The notes under the pieces: generated by a model | What the model saw: the letters and a program-made list of their open reading frames with translations, nothing else | Database searches by the model: none | Told to the model about the DNA's origin: nothing | Part shown: one piece after another, positions 33,010 to 44,169 of the stretch | Numbering within the stretch: position 1 is the first letter of the stretch | How the letters are laid out: every line of letters starts with the position of its first letter | Made by a program: the position numbers and the translations under genes | From: Incurvaria masculella | Lineage: Eukaryota; Arthropoda; Insecta; Lepidoptera; Incurvariidae | NCBI GenBank assembly: GCA_946894095.1 | Contig: OX335665.1 | Span: 692,001 to 756,000, forward strand | DNA: 64,000 nucleotides | Reading direction: 5' to 3'

Positions 33010-33133
33010 CCGGTTCCACCACCTCCAGCTACAAAAATCCCAAAGTTATCTTTCGGTTACATCATACAAATATGTAATGTAGCCGAAAGTTAACTATCGG
33101 ATTTCAGGTAACTGGAGGTGGTGAAAACAGGGG
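33010..33133. mobile_element. Perfect-looking short hairpin MITE, 124 bp
   Basis: GGTTCCACCACCTCCAG and AAAGTTATCTTTCGG pair with CCGAAAGTTAACTAT and CTGGAGGTGGTGAAA around CATCATACAAATATG. Confidence 0.7.
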
Positions 33134-33184
33134 TTCCGCGGATTCGATTAACTTAGCAAAGAAAACCCACAACGAAGCCTGTAA

Positions 33185-33288
33185 AGAATAAGTGCATTTC
33201 GTACCGATTGCGAGCTGTCACATTGTACAGAATCCATGTAAAAATGTTCAGGCGGGTGTGGTGTTAGCCATGTGTGCATGTACAGTTA
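33185..33288 (+). repeat. SINE-T fragment with internal deletion
   Basis: ATAAGTGCATTTCGTAC, GAATCCATGTAAAA, then jumps to GTGTGGTGTTAGCCATG of the tail. Confidence 0.5.
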
Positions 33289-33289
33289 T

Positions 33290-33546
33290 AAAAACCGGCC
33301 AAGTGTGAGTCGGTAAAAAAAAACAAAAAAAAAACACTTTTTTTGTATGGGAGCCCCCTTTAATTTTAATTATTTTTTAATCTTACCTATTTGTTGTTAT
33401 AGCGGCAAAATAAATACACACTCTGTGAAAATTTCAGCTGTCTACCTGTTACGGTTACTGAGATACAGCCCTGTGACAGACGGACAGACGGACGGACGGA
33501 CGGACGGACGGGTTCCGTTTTCACCCTTTGGGTACGGAGCCCTAAA
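33290..33546 (+). repeat. GACG-element, truncated hairpin
   Basis: The 5' palindrome is reduced to GTGTGAGTCGG. A GACG run of about seven units joins directly to GGGTTCCGTTTTCACCC, skipping the usual CAGCGGAGGCTTAGTAATA. Confidence 0.8.
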
Positions 33547-33671
33547 AAAGCATGTTTGAAGCGGTAGTGAAAATGGTCCGCACTTCTCACTACGCGCGTA
33601 GTAGTTCAACATAGGAAATTATGAAAACAATATCCCTTGGAAAAAGCGACGTACTCGCTAAGTAGGAAAAA

Positions 33672-34190
33672 GTGTTATTCCGGGAGAACACGACATTTTT
33701 GGTCACGATGAGGTAAATGGCTGAATCTGGGTTCACATGTTAGAGGCCAACCCTCTGATGCTAAATATGTCGGTCTGCCCATGCCAAGTGGTTGCGTTAT
33801 CTAGATTGTCTATATAAAATAAATGTTGGTATGTGCTGATGAATATACTGATTGTCTTAAAACATTGATACCTATTAATTAAACAACAATGGCCAGTCGA
33901 TTTTTTTTTAAATCGTCTATAACTACGAAATGCAACCAAAGATTTGTTCAGTTTTTGTATTGCTAAGCAAGTATGTACTGATACTTTTATGCTTCGTCAT
34001 TTGCATCCATTTACCTTATCATATATATTTTTTGTCATTATAACTACTTTTTCAGGCGCCTTATCTACGTAACGCAACCACTTGGAACAGGCAGACTGAC
34101 ACATTTCGCTTCAGAGGGTTGGTCTTTATCCCTTGAACCCAGTTTCAGCCATTTACGTTATCGTTACCATTTTTGTCGCGACCTCCTAGT
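33672..34190. mobile_element. HP5 long-TIR MITE
   Basis: Left GACATTTTTGGTCACGATGA...CCAACCCTCTGATGC...GGTTGCGTTATC and right GATAACGCAACC-like ... TCAGAGGGTTGGTC...CGTTACCATTTTTGTCGCGA form arms of about 130 bp. Copies at 39022 and 40160. Confidence 0.7.
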
Positions 34191-34339
34191 CTATATAGTT
34201 ACTATGTGACGATCTCTTTGCTAGATAGGTAGGAACATTAAAATACATTCATAATTTAAACTTAAATTCTTCTAAAAGAGCCGAAACTCCAGCTGTGCCT
34301 AAAATACTGGCGGAGTTACCTCTCTGAATTTACTTAGTT

Positions 34340-34470
34340 CAACATGTTTTTCTATGTTTTAATGGAACTGATCATAGATAGCTAACACCGCAACTTTTGT
34401 CATGATATCAGCCCAACACACGGCATCCCCAAGGAATTAGATGATATGCCAGGACACTCCAATTCTTAGG
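34340..34470 (-). repeat. SINE tail relic
   Basis: TAATGGAACTGATCATAGAT, GCCCAACACACGGCATCCCC and TGCCAGGACACTCC match the SINE 3' end in minus orientation. Confidence 0.5.
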
Positions 34471-34945
34471 ACACCGCCAGTTTAGGACACGGTTACTCCA
34501 ACGGTCGTCGTCTATTCGGCTGACGTGACCGAAGACTGCCAAAAAAACCTAGAAAACATTTGAATTCGAAGAAGTATTTCAGTTAAACTAGTATTAGAAA
34601 TTCAGTAATAGTTTATTATATTATAGTGCAAAATAACAAGGCAAGACATAAGTTAGAGTACAATGACACAACCAAATAGCTACCTACAAGGCATAGTTTT
34701 TATCGGGTCGGGTCTGGTCCGCTGCTGAGTAAAGGACATTGGGCCTTAAGAGTATTCAGTAAGTCCTTTAAAATGTATTATCTCTTTAAACGTGAATTTA
34801 TCCTGGAAGTGCGATCTTGCTGTCACTGCGAGCCCATACACCTCGCACCAGCCTTTGCCAACCCTTACAATTTCGTGTTCTTTCAATTATGATTTCGTTT
34901 GTCTGAAAATTGAAACTTTTCAAAAGCAAGATTCAGCAATATTAC
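34471..34945. other. No gene; short RTE-like relic at about 34478-34540
   Basis: GGACACGGTTACTCCAACGG and GTCGTCTATTCGG match the RTE-like relic at 52980-53005. The rest is unassigned. Confidence 0.4.
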
Positions 34946-35332
34946 ATGTCAGCCTCAGTGGCCCAGTGGCGCGACACTTCGGCGATCGCTCGTCCGAAGT
35001 TAAGCAACGCTGGGTCCGGTCTGGTCTTGGATGGGTGACCATTCGACCGTTTAGAGAGGCTGGCCGTGGTTCGGATTCCACGTCAAACTGTAGGTCCCCT
35101 TCCTTACTTACTAGGTGCTAGGGTTAATCCCGCCCGGGTTGGTACCATCGCATTGGATGAACGATGGTCGAAGCGGCAATGAAAATTGTCCGTGTTTTCC
35201 ATCCAGTTCAATGTAGCCGTGCAATATAAGGAAGGTCCTGGCATGGCACCTAGTTCCCATGTGGTGTGTTGGGCTAATACCATGACAGAAGGTGTGGTAT
35301 TAACCATCTATGTCCAGTCACACAAAAAAAAT
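34946..35332 (+). repeat. SINE-5S
   Basis: Full-length plus copy. Head 34955-35042 has CGAAGTTAAGCAACGCTGG and TCTTGGATGGGTGACC; body joins at GTGGTTCGGATTCCACGT; tail CCAGTCACACAAAAAAA. Confidence 0.85.
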
Positions 35333-35505
35333 CTCAGTTTACGGTTTGTTGCAAAGTGTTTGCACAAAAAACCTTGAATCACTGGAATACCGCGTTTCGG
35401 AATCTTTCCGTCGAGAAAATCGGTTGAAAAAAGCGGTTTTCTCGACTGAATGATACCTACATGATTTTTGAACACGAAGTTCCAAAAAATAGGCCTTTAG
35501 ATCAA
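35333..35505. mobile_element. HP2 fragment
   Basis: CTTGAATCACTGGAATACCG, TTTCCGTCGAGAAAAT and CGGTTTTCTCGAC resemble the inner HP2 arms; the termini are absent. Confidence 0.45.
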
Positions 35506-35954
35506 AAGATAACGCAGTGTCTTTTGTTACACTCTGTTCTATATGGCAAAAATCATATGATACCTAAAGGCATAATTCCTTGGGGAATGTGGTGGATGTG
35601 GCCACACATTGGCCCAATGACCATTACAATAAAATAATAATAAAAAGATATGAAAAGAGAACTTATATTACGTAAAAATATACCCTTTCGAACATAAAAG
35701 AATTTTTCAAATCGGTCCAGGGGTCTTCGAGTAATCGGTGAACATGCATAAAAAAAAAAAAGATTCCGACGAATTGATAACCTCCTCCTTTTTTGAAGTC
35801 GGTTAAAATACTACAAATGTAGAGCAACATAGTTTTGAATTAGTAATTGAGAAGCGATATAACAATTCTCGGATAAAATACTGGTCTCTGACATTAACAT
35901 TTAATTATTTTTAAACAAAAATATTCTAATTGACTCTATTACAACCTAAGGATT
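35506..35954. other. No gene; inverted 'CCGACTTC' repeat at 35690-35805
   Basis: AATTGATAACCTCCTCCTTT and TTTGAAGTCGGTTA are the complement of the repeat opening at 500. Nothing else recognised. Confidence 0.5.
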
Positions 35955-36255
35955 ACAAAAACCGGCCAAGTGCGAGTCGGACTCGCGCACGTAGGGTTCC
36001 GTACCATCGTACAAGATTTAACACAAAAAAAAATCACGTTTTTTTTAATGGGACCCCCTTTAATTTATATTATTTTTATAATTTACCTATTTGTTGTTAT
36101 AAGCGGCAAAATAAATACACACTCTGTGAAAATTTCAGCTGCCTACCTATTACGGTCCATGAGATACAGCCCTGTGACAAATGGACGGACGGACGGACAG
36201 CGGAGGCTTACTTATAGGGTTCCGTTTTCACCCTTTGGGTACGGAACCCTAAAAA
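35955..36255 (+). repeat. GACG-element
   Basis: Complete, with a short array (GGACGGACGGACGGACAG) and the 3' hairpin. It is followed directly by an RTE-like relic, as at 47092-47400. Confidence 0.8.
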
Positions 36256-36345
36256 TGAACTTTAAGAGGGTCAACCAAAGGGCGGTGGAGCGAAGCATGA
36301 GAACAACAATAAGGTCAAAAATCAAGGACTAAGAATGAAGGAACA
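36256..36345 (+). mobile_element. RTE-like ORF relic
   Basis: Translates as FKRVNQRAVERSMRTTIRSKIKD, like the QRAMERSMLGISLRDQ part of the fragment at 46770. Short and frame-broken. Confidence 0.5.
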
Positions 36346-36394
36346 AATTGCTGAGGTTGAATATTTATTTTTTATTTTGATGACAATAAACATT

Positions 36395-36620
36395 TTATAA
36401 ATCCATACTATGATTGTAAATGCGAAATTAACTTTGTCTGTTTGTTGCGTTTTCACGCCTAAACCGCTGAACCAATTTGGATGAATTTTGGTATAGAGAT
36501 AATCTGGTGGTGCATTCTAGCCAAACTTATGTAAACACTTTACTGAATCATAGCTGAATCAGTTAATTACTTCCGACCTATTCCTGCGGCATTTACTGAA
36601 TCGCATACGGAAACGAATAT
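36395..36620 (+). repeat. Dispersed 'AAACCGCTGAACC' repeat
   Basis: ATCCATACTATGATTGTAAA, TTTGTCTGTTTGTTGCG and CCTAAACCGCTGAACCAATT are typical of a repeat common in lepidopteran genomes (recognised from general knowledge); no second copy in this window. Confidence 0.5.
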
Positions 36621-37419
36621 GCTATTTTTCGTTATTCCCGAGGTTATTCCTCAACTCAGAAAGTATGATTTTAAATAGGACTGTGGCAGTGGGAGCTAGT
36701 GTAGTGCTATCTCTTTCTGTTTTTCAGTAATAGAAGTGCTCAAAACAAACACGACTCGGCGTGTCATCGAAGATTTGTATTTTAGCTTATTCTGTGTTTG
36801 TTTACTGCTTATGGTGAACCTCACTGAAGTTTCAATTCTAAAAGTAAGTAACTAACGGAACAGTAGCCGTGAGGATATATTATGAACTATTAACATCTTC
36901 TTATTCTAACGTTTCGATGATGAACGAACGATGAAAAGCCTAACAAATGCCGGACAGGCCAGACCCGCAGATGGTTTCCAAAAATGTTTCCTAAAATCCC
37001 AAACATAACTGGCTAAAGCCGAATGCCTGGCAACCTTTGTCATTGCAGCTGCGGAAACAAGTACGAAATTATTCCACGAATGAATCAGTAAACGCAGCGC
37101 TCAAAATCTTCCCAGAATGCCAAAGTTTTCATCGTCCATACAAATAACAATTATTACATATGTAAACGTTTAATTCCGTGGCCACTCATTCCGTGTGGCG
37201 CTGCGATCGGTTTCTAGAATGCCAAAGTAATGTCAAAGTAAATTCTTCTTCTGTTAACTCTACTGAATCCGCAATGACGGAATGCCAAGAATACATGCCC
37301 TGGACCTTGGAGGAGGACATAGGCTACATGTTTTGGTGAAAATTGAAGAGAGTGAAATAGGGTATGAAAGTTTGTATGGGGATCTCATCCAGGAAATAAT
37401 TCAGCCCGACATCAGAGCC
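36621..37419. other. No gene recognised
   Basis: Open stretches are short and lack splice borders. GGAATGCCAAGAATACATGC near 37280 resembles an HP2-type end. Confidence 0.4.
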
Positions 37420-37755
37420 GGTAGTCTCAGTTCTCACCTAAATTGGCGTTTACGTAACTTCGAAGTTCCGTTAAAACGTCAAACTCCATACAAGTTTTTA
37501 CTAGATATTCTGTGGTTTTACTCCTCTGTCAAAGTCAAACGCGGACTTCCGATTTGTATGAAAACGCGGATTGGAAGTAAACGGCAACGTCGACGTATTT
37601 ACGGCAACGTTGAGTAAGCTTTCAAATCAAGCTCGGACTCGCAAATGTTAGTTCGCTTAACGCCCACTGCGCGTGCTCTTCAATTTCTCCATACATTTGA
37701 AAACGCCAGTCGATCGGTTTGCCGTGACGCCAATTTAGGTGACAACTGAGACTTC
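37420..37755. mobile_element. HP1 fold-back MITE, simple copy
   Basis: GGTAGTCTCAGTTCTCACC at the left and GGTGACAACTGAGACTTCC at the right. Between them are the AACGCGGACTTCCGATTTG and CGACTGGCGTTTTC-complement blocks, each once. Confidence 0.8.
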
Positions 37756-38335
37756 CTGTACAGTCCACTACGACATTGAACCGAACGGAGCCCGATAACT
37801 CAGTTGGATGACTGACTGAAGGGAAGATCTTCTCGTGGGCTTCTTTGCAAGGATGTTGAATGTTCCATACTGCCAAGCATTTCTAGGTGCAAGGTACAGC
37901 TACAATCAAAGTCGATATGCCAGAAATTGTAAGATGCAAGTTTACTGTTGTTCTGTTTATTGTTGCAAATGCTAATTATCTATGCTTTAAAATAAGAAAA
38001 TATGACCTGTCTGAGTGTAGCTTGTCTGCCAATTTGACGCATACAAATACAATACAATACAAAAAACTGCAGGCTTGGAATCGGAGTTCCGTACTCAAGA
38101 ATCAGGAATATTTCAGTCGAGAAAACGCCTTTTATAGTAGTTCGACTACAATCCAATCGAATCCCAGGCTATGCACCCCTAGATTTATATATTGATTTTC
38201 TTTTGTGAAAGCGGTTTCTCGACGGTAATATTCCGGGGCACGGTATTTCAATTAACAAGGTGTTTCTCCGAGAATAAAGCTGTGACAACGGCAATAAAAG
38301 CAGTTTCTCGACAGAAAGATTCCTGACTCCAGCAG
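37756..38335. other. No gene; HP2-like sequence from about 38075
   Basis: Around 38095-38330 are pieces (AATCAGGAATATTTCAGTCG, GCGGTTTCTCGACGG, TTCTCGACAGAAAGATTCC) resembling degraded HP2 arms. No exon seen left of that. Confidence 0.4.
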
Positions 38336-38555
38336 GCCTATTCCTGGCGTTCCGTAATCAGGAATCCTGAGTCTATAAAACAGTTTTATAGCGTTTTTTA
38401 AAGCGAATTTTTCGACGGAAATCCTTGATTATTCAAAAAGACGATGCTCTGGAATATTTGCGTCAACAAAATCGCTTTGAAAACCGCTATAAAAGCTGTT
38501 TTCTAGACTGAGGATTCCTGATTACGAAACGCCAGGAATAGGACTGCTGATAACG
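38336..38555. mobile_element. HP2 fold-back MITE
   Basis: GGCCTATTCCTGGCGTTCCG at the left mirrors CGCCAGGAATAGGACT at the right; inner AATCAGGAATCCTGAGTC mirrors GACTGAGGATTCCTGATT. This is the clearest HP2 copy for terminal boundaries. Confidence 0.8.
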
Positions 38556-39021
38556 GCATTCCGGGAAGGTCTGCAGAGGCGTTACACCAAAATTTTACAC
38601 CTATCCTTGTACACCGGACGCCAGTGACTCATCGGCACATCGGTGTGAATCTGGCATGAATGGGTGCTACAAATAACGCCATCATATCGATCGGCCAACG
38701 TCGAACGATACTGGACGAGCTCATTGCAATTCCGCCACCGTCCAAAGGATCAGAGCACAATGCCTGCATGGAGCACATTGCTAGAATTCCTAATTTATAC
38801 GCTTAGATCTCCGATCGTAGACGACGTTGACATTTTTAGTTTAACATAAAATGACTATTTGGATTGCAGCCTTGGGTCGAGGCAGACATTTATGTAATTA
38901 TGAGAATGGCACGGGACGTGATAGTAGATCTGTTGAGAGTTTTAAAAGCAAGATGCACTTGAAGGATCATTGAACCAACATTCCCCTAAAATTAAGGAAC
39001 CTATGCCTCCACGTTTTATAG
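38556..39021. other. No gene recognised
   Basis: A 61-codon open stretch at 38664-38849 has no motif, splice border or signal; probably chance. Confidence 0.4.
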
Positions 39022-39530
39022 ACTAGGAGGTCGCGACAAAAATGGTAATGATAACGTAAATGACTGAAACTGGGTTCATAGGATAAAGACCAACCCTCTG
39101 AAGCCAAGTGGTTGCGTTACCTAGATAAGGCGCCTGAAATTGTAATTGTCGTTACAAGAAAAATATATGATAAGGCAATTAACTACAAATAACGCAGCAT
39201 GAAAGTATCAGTACATACTTACTTAGTAATAACAAAACTGAACAAATCTTTGGTTGCATTTCGTAGATTTAGGTTACAAATATAACTTTAGGTATATTTA
39301 AATGTTAAATTATAAAACCGACTGGTTATTGGTGCATAATGAATAGGTATCGATATGTCAAGATAATTAGTATATTCATCAGCAGGTACATACCTAGGCA
39401 ATCACTTGGCGCAGGCAGACCGACATATTAAGGCATCAGAGGGTTGGTCTCAAACCTTTGACCCAGATTCAGCCATTTACATTATCGTGACCAAAAATGT
39501 CGTGATGTCCCTGAATATTACTCCTCCGCA
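39022..39530. mobile_element. HP5 long-TIR MITE
   Basis: ACTAGGAGGTCGCGACAAAA at the left; CGTGACCAAAAATGTCGTGA at the right. It lacks insertions and is inverted relative to the copy at 33672. Confidence 0.7.
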
Positions 39531-39536
39531 GAGCAT

Positions 39537-39884
39537 TTACCTGTAGAAATGTGACATGTATGTATGTATAATCGACCGTGAAGCAAGGACACACTAATTA
39601 AAGAAAGAGCCCAGTAAAAAGAACTACTTTACGAATATACTGCAAGGCTGGACCCGAACCAGCAAAACGTACCATTCGCGGGTAATGCGTCTACCAATTT
39701 CGCCACCGGCTGTATACCCATAATTTGGAATTCTCCTACAGTCCCTCCTCCCGTAATGAATGCCTCCTACTAACACAGTGTTTAAGATTATACCTACATA
39801 CATTTATTTAACGCTTCATCTGCGTTGCGGACATTGACTGCAAATATTGATCAAACAAACATACATACATGTCACATTCCTTGG
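39537..39884 (-). repeat. LEU-element with both TIRs
   Basis: The best copy: AATGTGACATGTATGTATG at the left and CATACATACATGTCACATT at the right form a perfect 19-bp TIR. The minus-strand tRNA-like part (about 39647-39712) reads GGTGGCGAAATTGGTAGACG and GCTGGTTCGGGTCCAGC. Confidence 0.75.
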
Positions 39885-40159
39885 AATAAGCGACGTACCT
39901 GCTTAGCACGAAAAAGTATCTTTACTCATTTACTAGTAGTCTCACCTGCAGTTTATTCTATAGGTACTATCAGGGATACGTGGACCTTGCATTTCTTATT
40001 CTTCCCCATCCAACCTATATTCGGAGCACCCCCTTGTGGTTGACATTAGACTTTTGACAACGATCCTCATTTCTTCCCAAACTCATTTCTCTACCGCATC
40101 GCAAGGATATAAAACTGTCTACCGGTAGGTGTCTTTGCCGCTGGTATGGCGCCTTGCAT

Positions 40160-41140
40160 TCTGTTATTCCAGGAGGTCACGACATTTTTGGTCCCGATAA
40201 TGTAAATGGCTTAATTTGGGTTCACAGGTTGGATACCAAACCTCTGATGCTAAATATGTCGGTCTGATTTTTTTTTTTTTTATGTGACTGGACATGGATG
40301 GCTAATACCACAAGTTCTGTCATGGTATTAGCCCAACACACCACATGGGAACTAGGTGCCATGCCAGGACCTTCCTTATATTGCACGGCTACATTGAACT
40401 GGATGGAAAACACGGACAATTTTCATTGCCGCTTCGACCATCGTTCATCCAATGCGACGGTACCAACCCGGGCGGGATATACCCTACCATCTAGTAAGTA
40501 AGGAAGGGGACCTACAGCTTAACGTGGAATCCGAACCACGGCCAGCCTCTCTCAACGGTCGAATGGTCACCCATCCAAGACCAGACCGGACCCAGCGTTG
40601 CTTAACTTCGGAGAGCGATCGCCGAAGTGTCGCGCCACTGGGCCACTGAGGCTGACAAAGCCACTGAGGCTGCTTGCGCCAAGTGATTGCGTTATCTAGA
40701 TTGGCTATATAAAATAGATATTGCTATGTACCTACTGATGAATATACTGATTTTCCAGAAACATTGATACCTATTAATTATGCAACAATAACCAGTCTGT
40801 TTTATAATTAAATACTTAAATATACTTACCTAAAGTTATATCTGTAAGCTAAATGGCCTAGATAACTACGAAATGCAACCAAAGATTTTTTCAGTTTTTG
40901 TATTGCTAACCAAGTATGTACTGATACTTTCATGCTTCGTCATTTGCATCCATTTACCTTATCATATTATTTTTTTGTTACCATAACTATTTTTTCAGGC
41001 GCCTTATATACTTAACGCAACCACTTGGAATAGGCAGACTGACACATCTAGCTTCAAAGGGTTGGTCCTTATCCCGTGAACCCAGTTTCAGCAAGTTACA
41101 TTATCGTTACCATTTTTGTCGCGGCCTCCTAGTCTATATT
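40160..41140. mobile_element. HP5 MITE split by SINE-5S
   Basis: Left arm 40165-40267 (CAGGAGGTCACGACATTTTT ... ATATGTCGGTCTG); the element resumes at about 40670 with GCGCCAAGTGATTGCGTTAT and ends TTTTTGTCGCGGCCTCCTAG. Compared with 33672 the only major difference is the SINE. Confidence 0.75.
40268..40668 (-). repeat. SINE-5S nested in HP5
   Basis: Minus copy with a 13-T tail at the left and the full 5S-like head at the right. The extreme 5' end is repeated (GCCACTGAGGCTGAC then GCCACTGAGGCTGC), a 5' junction oddity of insertion. Confidence 0.8.
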
Positions 41141-41684
41141 TGGCATTTCTGAATTATTTTGATCTCTCAGCACAGCGGTTTTTCATAAAAGTGGCCATAT
41201 AAGTACTATGTATTAGTTACAAATTATTGTACCTTTACTTAAAAAAGATAATACTTAAAAAGAGATGATGTTCGCTTGGATGAAAAAGGAACGATGTTAT
41301 TTTTCATCTAAGGATTTTCGTCGATCTCCGTGTTAAAAGAAATCCAAATACCCTTGTTTGCATCAAAGTATACAGGGTCCGTAACACGAACTGGTTACTT
41401 ATTCACACTGCTTCAGATGACATCGATGACATCGCGCCAAATTTTGGTGAAACGTCAATTTGTTTCATTGTTTTTAAGTGGGCGAAAAGAGCGGGAACAA
41501 ATTGGAATTTGATAAGAAATTTTCGCAATGCATATTAAACGTAACAATGTGATCGTTTTGCATTTAGCCGGAAAATCATTTACATATTACGTAATTTCGT
41601 GATTAAATCTGACGTATAGTTGCATTTAGGAAATTTGGCCGAATAACACGTCCTCGTTTGACAGTTGTATTATGTAAAGAAAAA
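41141..41684. other. No gene recognised
   Basis: A 60-codon open stretch at 41330-41512 lacks borders and motifs. Confidence 0.4.
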
Positions 41685-41993
41685 ACCGGCCAAGTGCGAG
41701 TCGGACTCGCACACGAAGGGTTCCGTACCATCGCACAAGATTTACAAAAAAAACAAGTTTTTTGTATGGGGCTCCCCTTTAATTATTATTATTTTATAAT
41801 GTTACCTATTTTTTGTTATGGCGGCAAAATAAATACATTATCCGTGAAAATTTCAGCTTCCTACCTGTAACGGTTCATGAGATACAGCCCTGTGACAGAC
41901 GGACGGACGGACGGACGGACGGACGGACGGACGGACAGCGGAGGCTTAGTAATAGGGTTCCATTTTCACCCTTTGGGTACGGAACCCTAAAAA
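41685..41993 (+). repeat. GACG-element
   Basis: Complete; array of about ten GACG units (41898-41936), then CAGCGGAGGCTTAGTAATAG and the hairpin (GGGTTCCATTTTC carries one mismatch in the stem). Confidence 0.85.
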
Positions 41994-42069
41994 TCAGATT
42001 GAATCACTCACGTGCAACAGGCACGGCTCGGGGTCTCTGTCTGATGTGGTCTGCGAGGTTAACTTTGGT

Positions 42070-42350
42070 TTTGTGACTGGACATTCCTGAAGGAGTTAGG
42101 TGCCATGCCAGGACCTTCCCTTTATGAGCACGGCTACATTTAAACCACGGTCAATTTATCATTGCCACTTCCACCATCTTTTCATCCAATACGATGGTAC
42201 GATACAGGCTTAAACCTTACCAATTAGTAGGGGAAGGCAACCTACCGTTTTACATGGATTCCGAACCATGGAGCAGTTCGCATTCGTAACCAAATGCACT
42301 TATCCAACTCGCATGAACGGGGCGGGGATTTGAACCTAGACCCACGAGCT
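42070..42350 (-). repeat. SINE-T, both ends diverged
   Basis: GACTGGACATTCCTGAAGG skips part of the tail; the body contains a small deletion at CTACATTTAAACCACGG; the head reads GTGGGTCTAGGTTCAAATCC on the minus strand. Confidence 0.65.
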
Positions 42351-42859
42351 TATCATGACAGTAAGTGTGTTATTAGGCATCCATTTTCGTTTCCTTAAAA
42401 ATATTTAAATTTTCCGTCAGTGTATAATATTCTCCCAAGCAACAGGTAGGTAACAAACAATGACTGCCAAAAATATCGGGCAACTAACGGTGTGCCGGTA
42501 CAGTAACGAGCAAAAATATGTGTGACAATCGCTTGTGCGATCTGCGCGTGACGATATTGCCAAATTTCGTCACAGATACCGTCGTCTGTGTGATCTGATA
42601 CACATCAAAACAGAAAACCATGGAGTCGCACATTGTACTGCGTTCTAACATTTAAATTGGAACACTTTAGAAGTATGTGTGAGAGTCATATCAGTATTAG
42701 TTTATAAGATTTATAATCTATAATTTTTTTGCATAGTTTTAATAAACTCAATTATAAAATTAGGTATTGTTATTAAATAAAAGCGTGTATGGTAGATTTA
42801 GCTAGAGTTAAGTTTTAGAAACGTTTTAGTAACTGGCGCCAGACCTTGTGCTGTCCCTT
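42351..42859. other. No gene recognised
   Basis: AT-rich with no family member elsewhere in the window. Confidence 0.4.
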
Positions 42860-43150
42860 TTTAGGGTTCCGTACCCAAAGGGTGAAAACGGAACCCTATT
42901 ACTAAGCCTCCGCTATCCGTCCGTCCGTCTGTCCGTCTGTCACAAGGCCGTATCTCATGAACCGTAATGGCATAGAATAAGTATATTTCATCTATGGAAA
43001 TGGGTAGGCACCAACATTTTCAAAGAGTATGTATTCATTTTGCCGCTATAAAAATTGGTAAAATAAAAATTTAAAGGGGGCCCAATAAAAAAAAACGTGA
43101 TGTTTTTGTGTTAAATATTGTACGATGGCAGTCCGACTCGCACTTGTTAC
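42860..43150 (-). repeat. GACG-element with a small insertion
   Basis: Minus copy with a 37-base extra segment (GCATAGAATAAGTATATTTC region) inside the GTAATAGGTAGGCAGC block and loss of CCTTCGTGTGCGAG at the 5' end. Confidence 0.75.
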
Positions 43151-43398
43151 CTGATTTTCGGGTTACGGTGACATTTTTTTTCCTTTAATTCAACCATAGA
43201 TTCTTCTCAGTGCATGACAATTTGTCAATCTCCGTGATCGGGTACCTACATCCTCACATGTCATAAACTTGGCTCGCCTCTCAACGGATTTCTTGTCCGT
43301 CGAGGTGAACGGTCGCGTGCGAACGGACGGCTCCTAGAAATAACTCAATGTCCAGCCCACTGATGCTCATCCTGAACTGTAGGTAGGTGCTGTCACGG

Positions 43399-43771
43399 GT
43401 GGGTATCCCATCGTAAGCAGTGTTCCCCATACAAACGTAGTTTACTAATCATTTGAAAAGCGCTGTTCTGATTTGCTTGATATTTGGTATCTAATATTCT
43501 ACAATACATATCTGTGTCTGCACGTTTTTGTTTTGCTGAAAAATCTAAAGCTAGTCAAATAACGGGCAAAAGAATATCTTCATACAAATTTTATTTTCTC
43601 TGTTGTGTGACACAGGATATTTTTTTCGAAAAAACAAACACGTGCAGACATAGATATTTGTTGCTTGATATTAAGTCCCAAATATCAAGCAAATTGGAAC
43701 AGCGGTTTTCAAATGATTACTAAACTACTTTTGTATGGGGAGCGTAATTTTCTCATGCTTACGGGCCCACC
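43399..43771. mobile_element. HP8 MITE, TTAA on the right
   Basis: Arms of about 65 bp: CCCCATACAAACGTAGTTTA ... GCTTGATATTTGG versus CCAAATATCAAGC ... CTTTTGTATGGGG. Outer GTGGGTATCCCATCGTAAGC versus GCTTACGGGCCCAC. The right flank is CC|TTAA; the left flank is not TTAA. Confidence 0.7.
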
Positions 43772-43779
43772 TTAAGAAA

Positions 43780-44168
43780 CGGCGCGGCGTTAAGAGGGTG
43801 TGTGGACTTACCGTCCATGCCAGAGGTCATGTGTTCAAATCCTAGTCCAGGTCATACACCACTTCTTTCCCTTTCTGAGTTTCATAAGCGCATTTATTTA
43901 CGAATGCGAGCTGTTCCATGGTTCGGAACCCATGTAAAACTGTAGGTCTCCTTCCTCTACTAGGCCGTCAGGTCCGTCGGTACCACCGCACTGGATGAAA
44001 CCATGGTTGAAGTGGCAATTAACAATTGTCCGTGTATCCCATGTGCTTTTGTATAGGGAAGGTCCTGGCAAGGCACACAATCCCTACGAGAATGTGGTGT
44101 ATTGGGCTAATATAACGGTAGTTTTGTGAAATTAGTCATCCATGTCAGGTTGCATAAAAAAAATCACT
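43780..44168 (+). repeat. SINE-T
   Basis: Plus copy: head with GGTCATGTGTTCAAATCCTA (B-box), then GGTTCGGAACCCATGTAAAA, the body, and ATCCATGTCAGGTTGCAT plus A-tail. Confidence 0.7.
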
Positions 44169-44169
44169 T

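Noticed and set aside
34955..35042. A genuine 5S rRNA gene
   Set aside because: Only the internal promoter half resembles 5S rRNA; 5' and 3' stems are missing and a SINE body follows.
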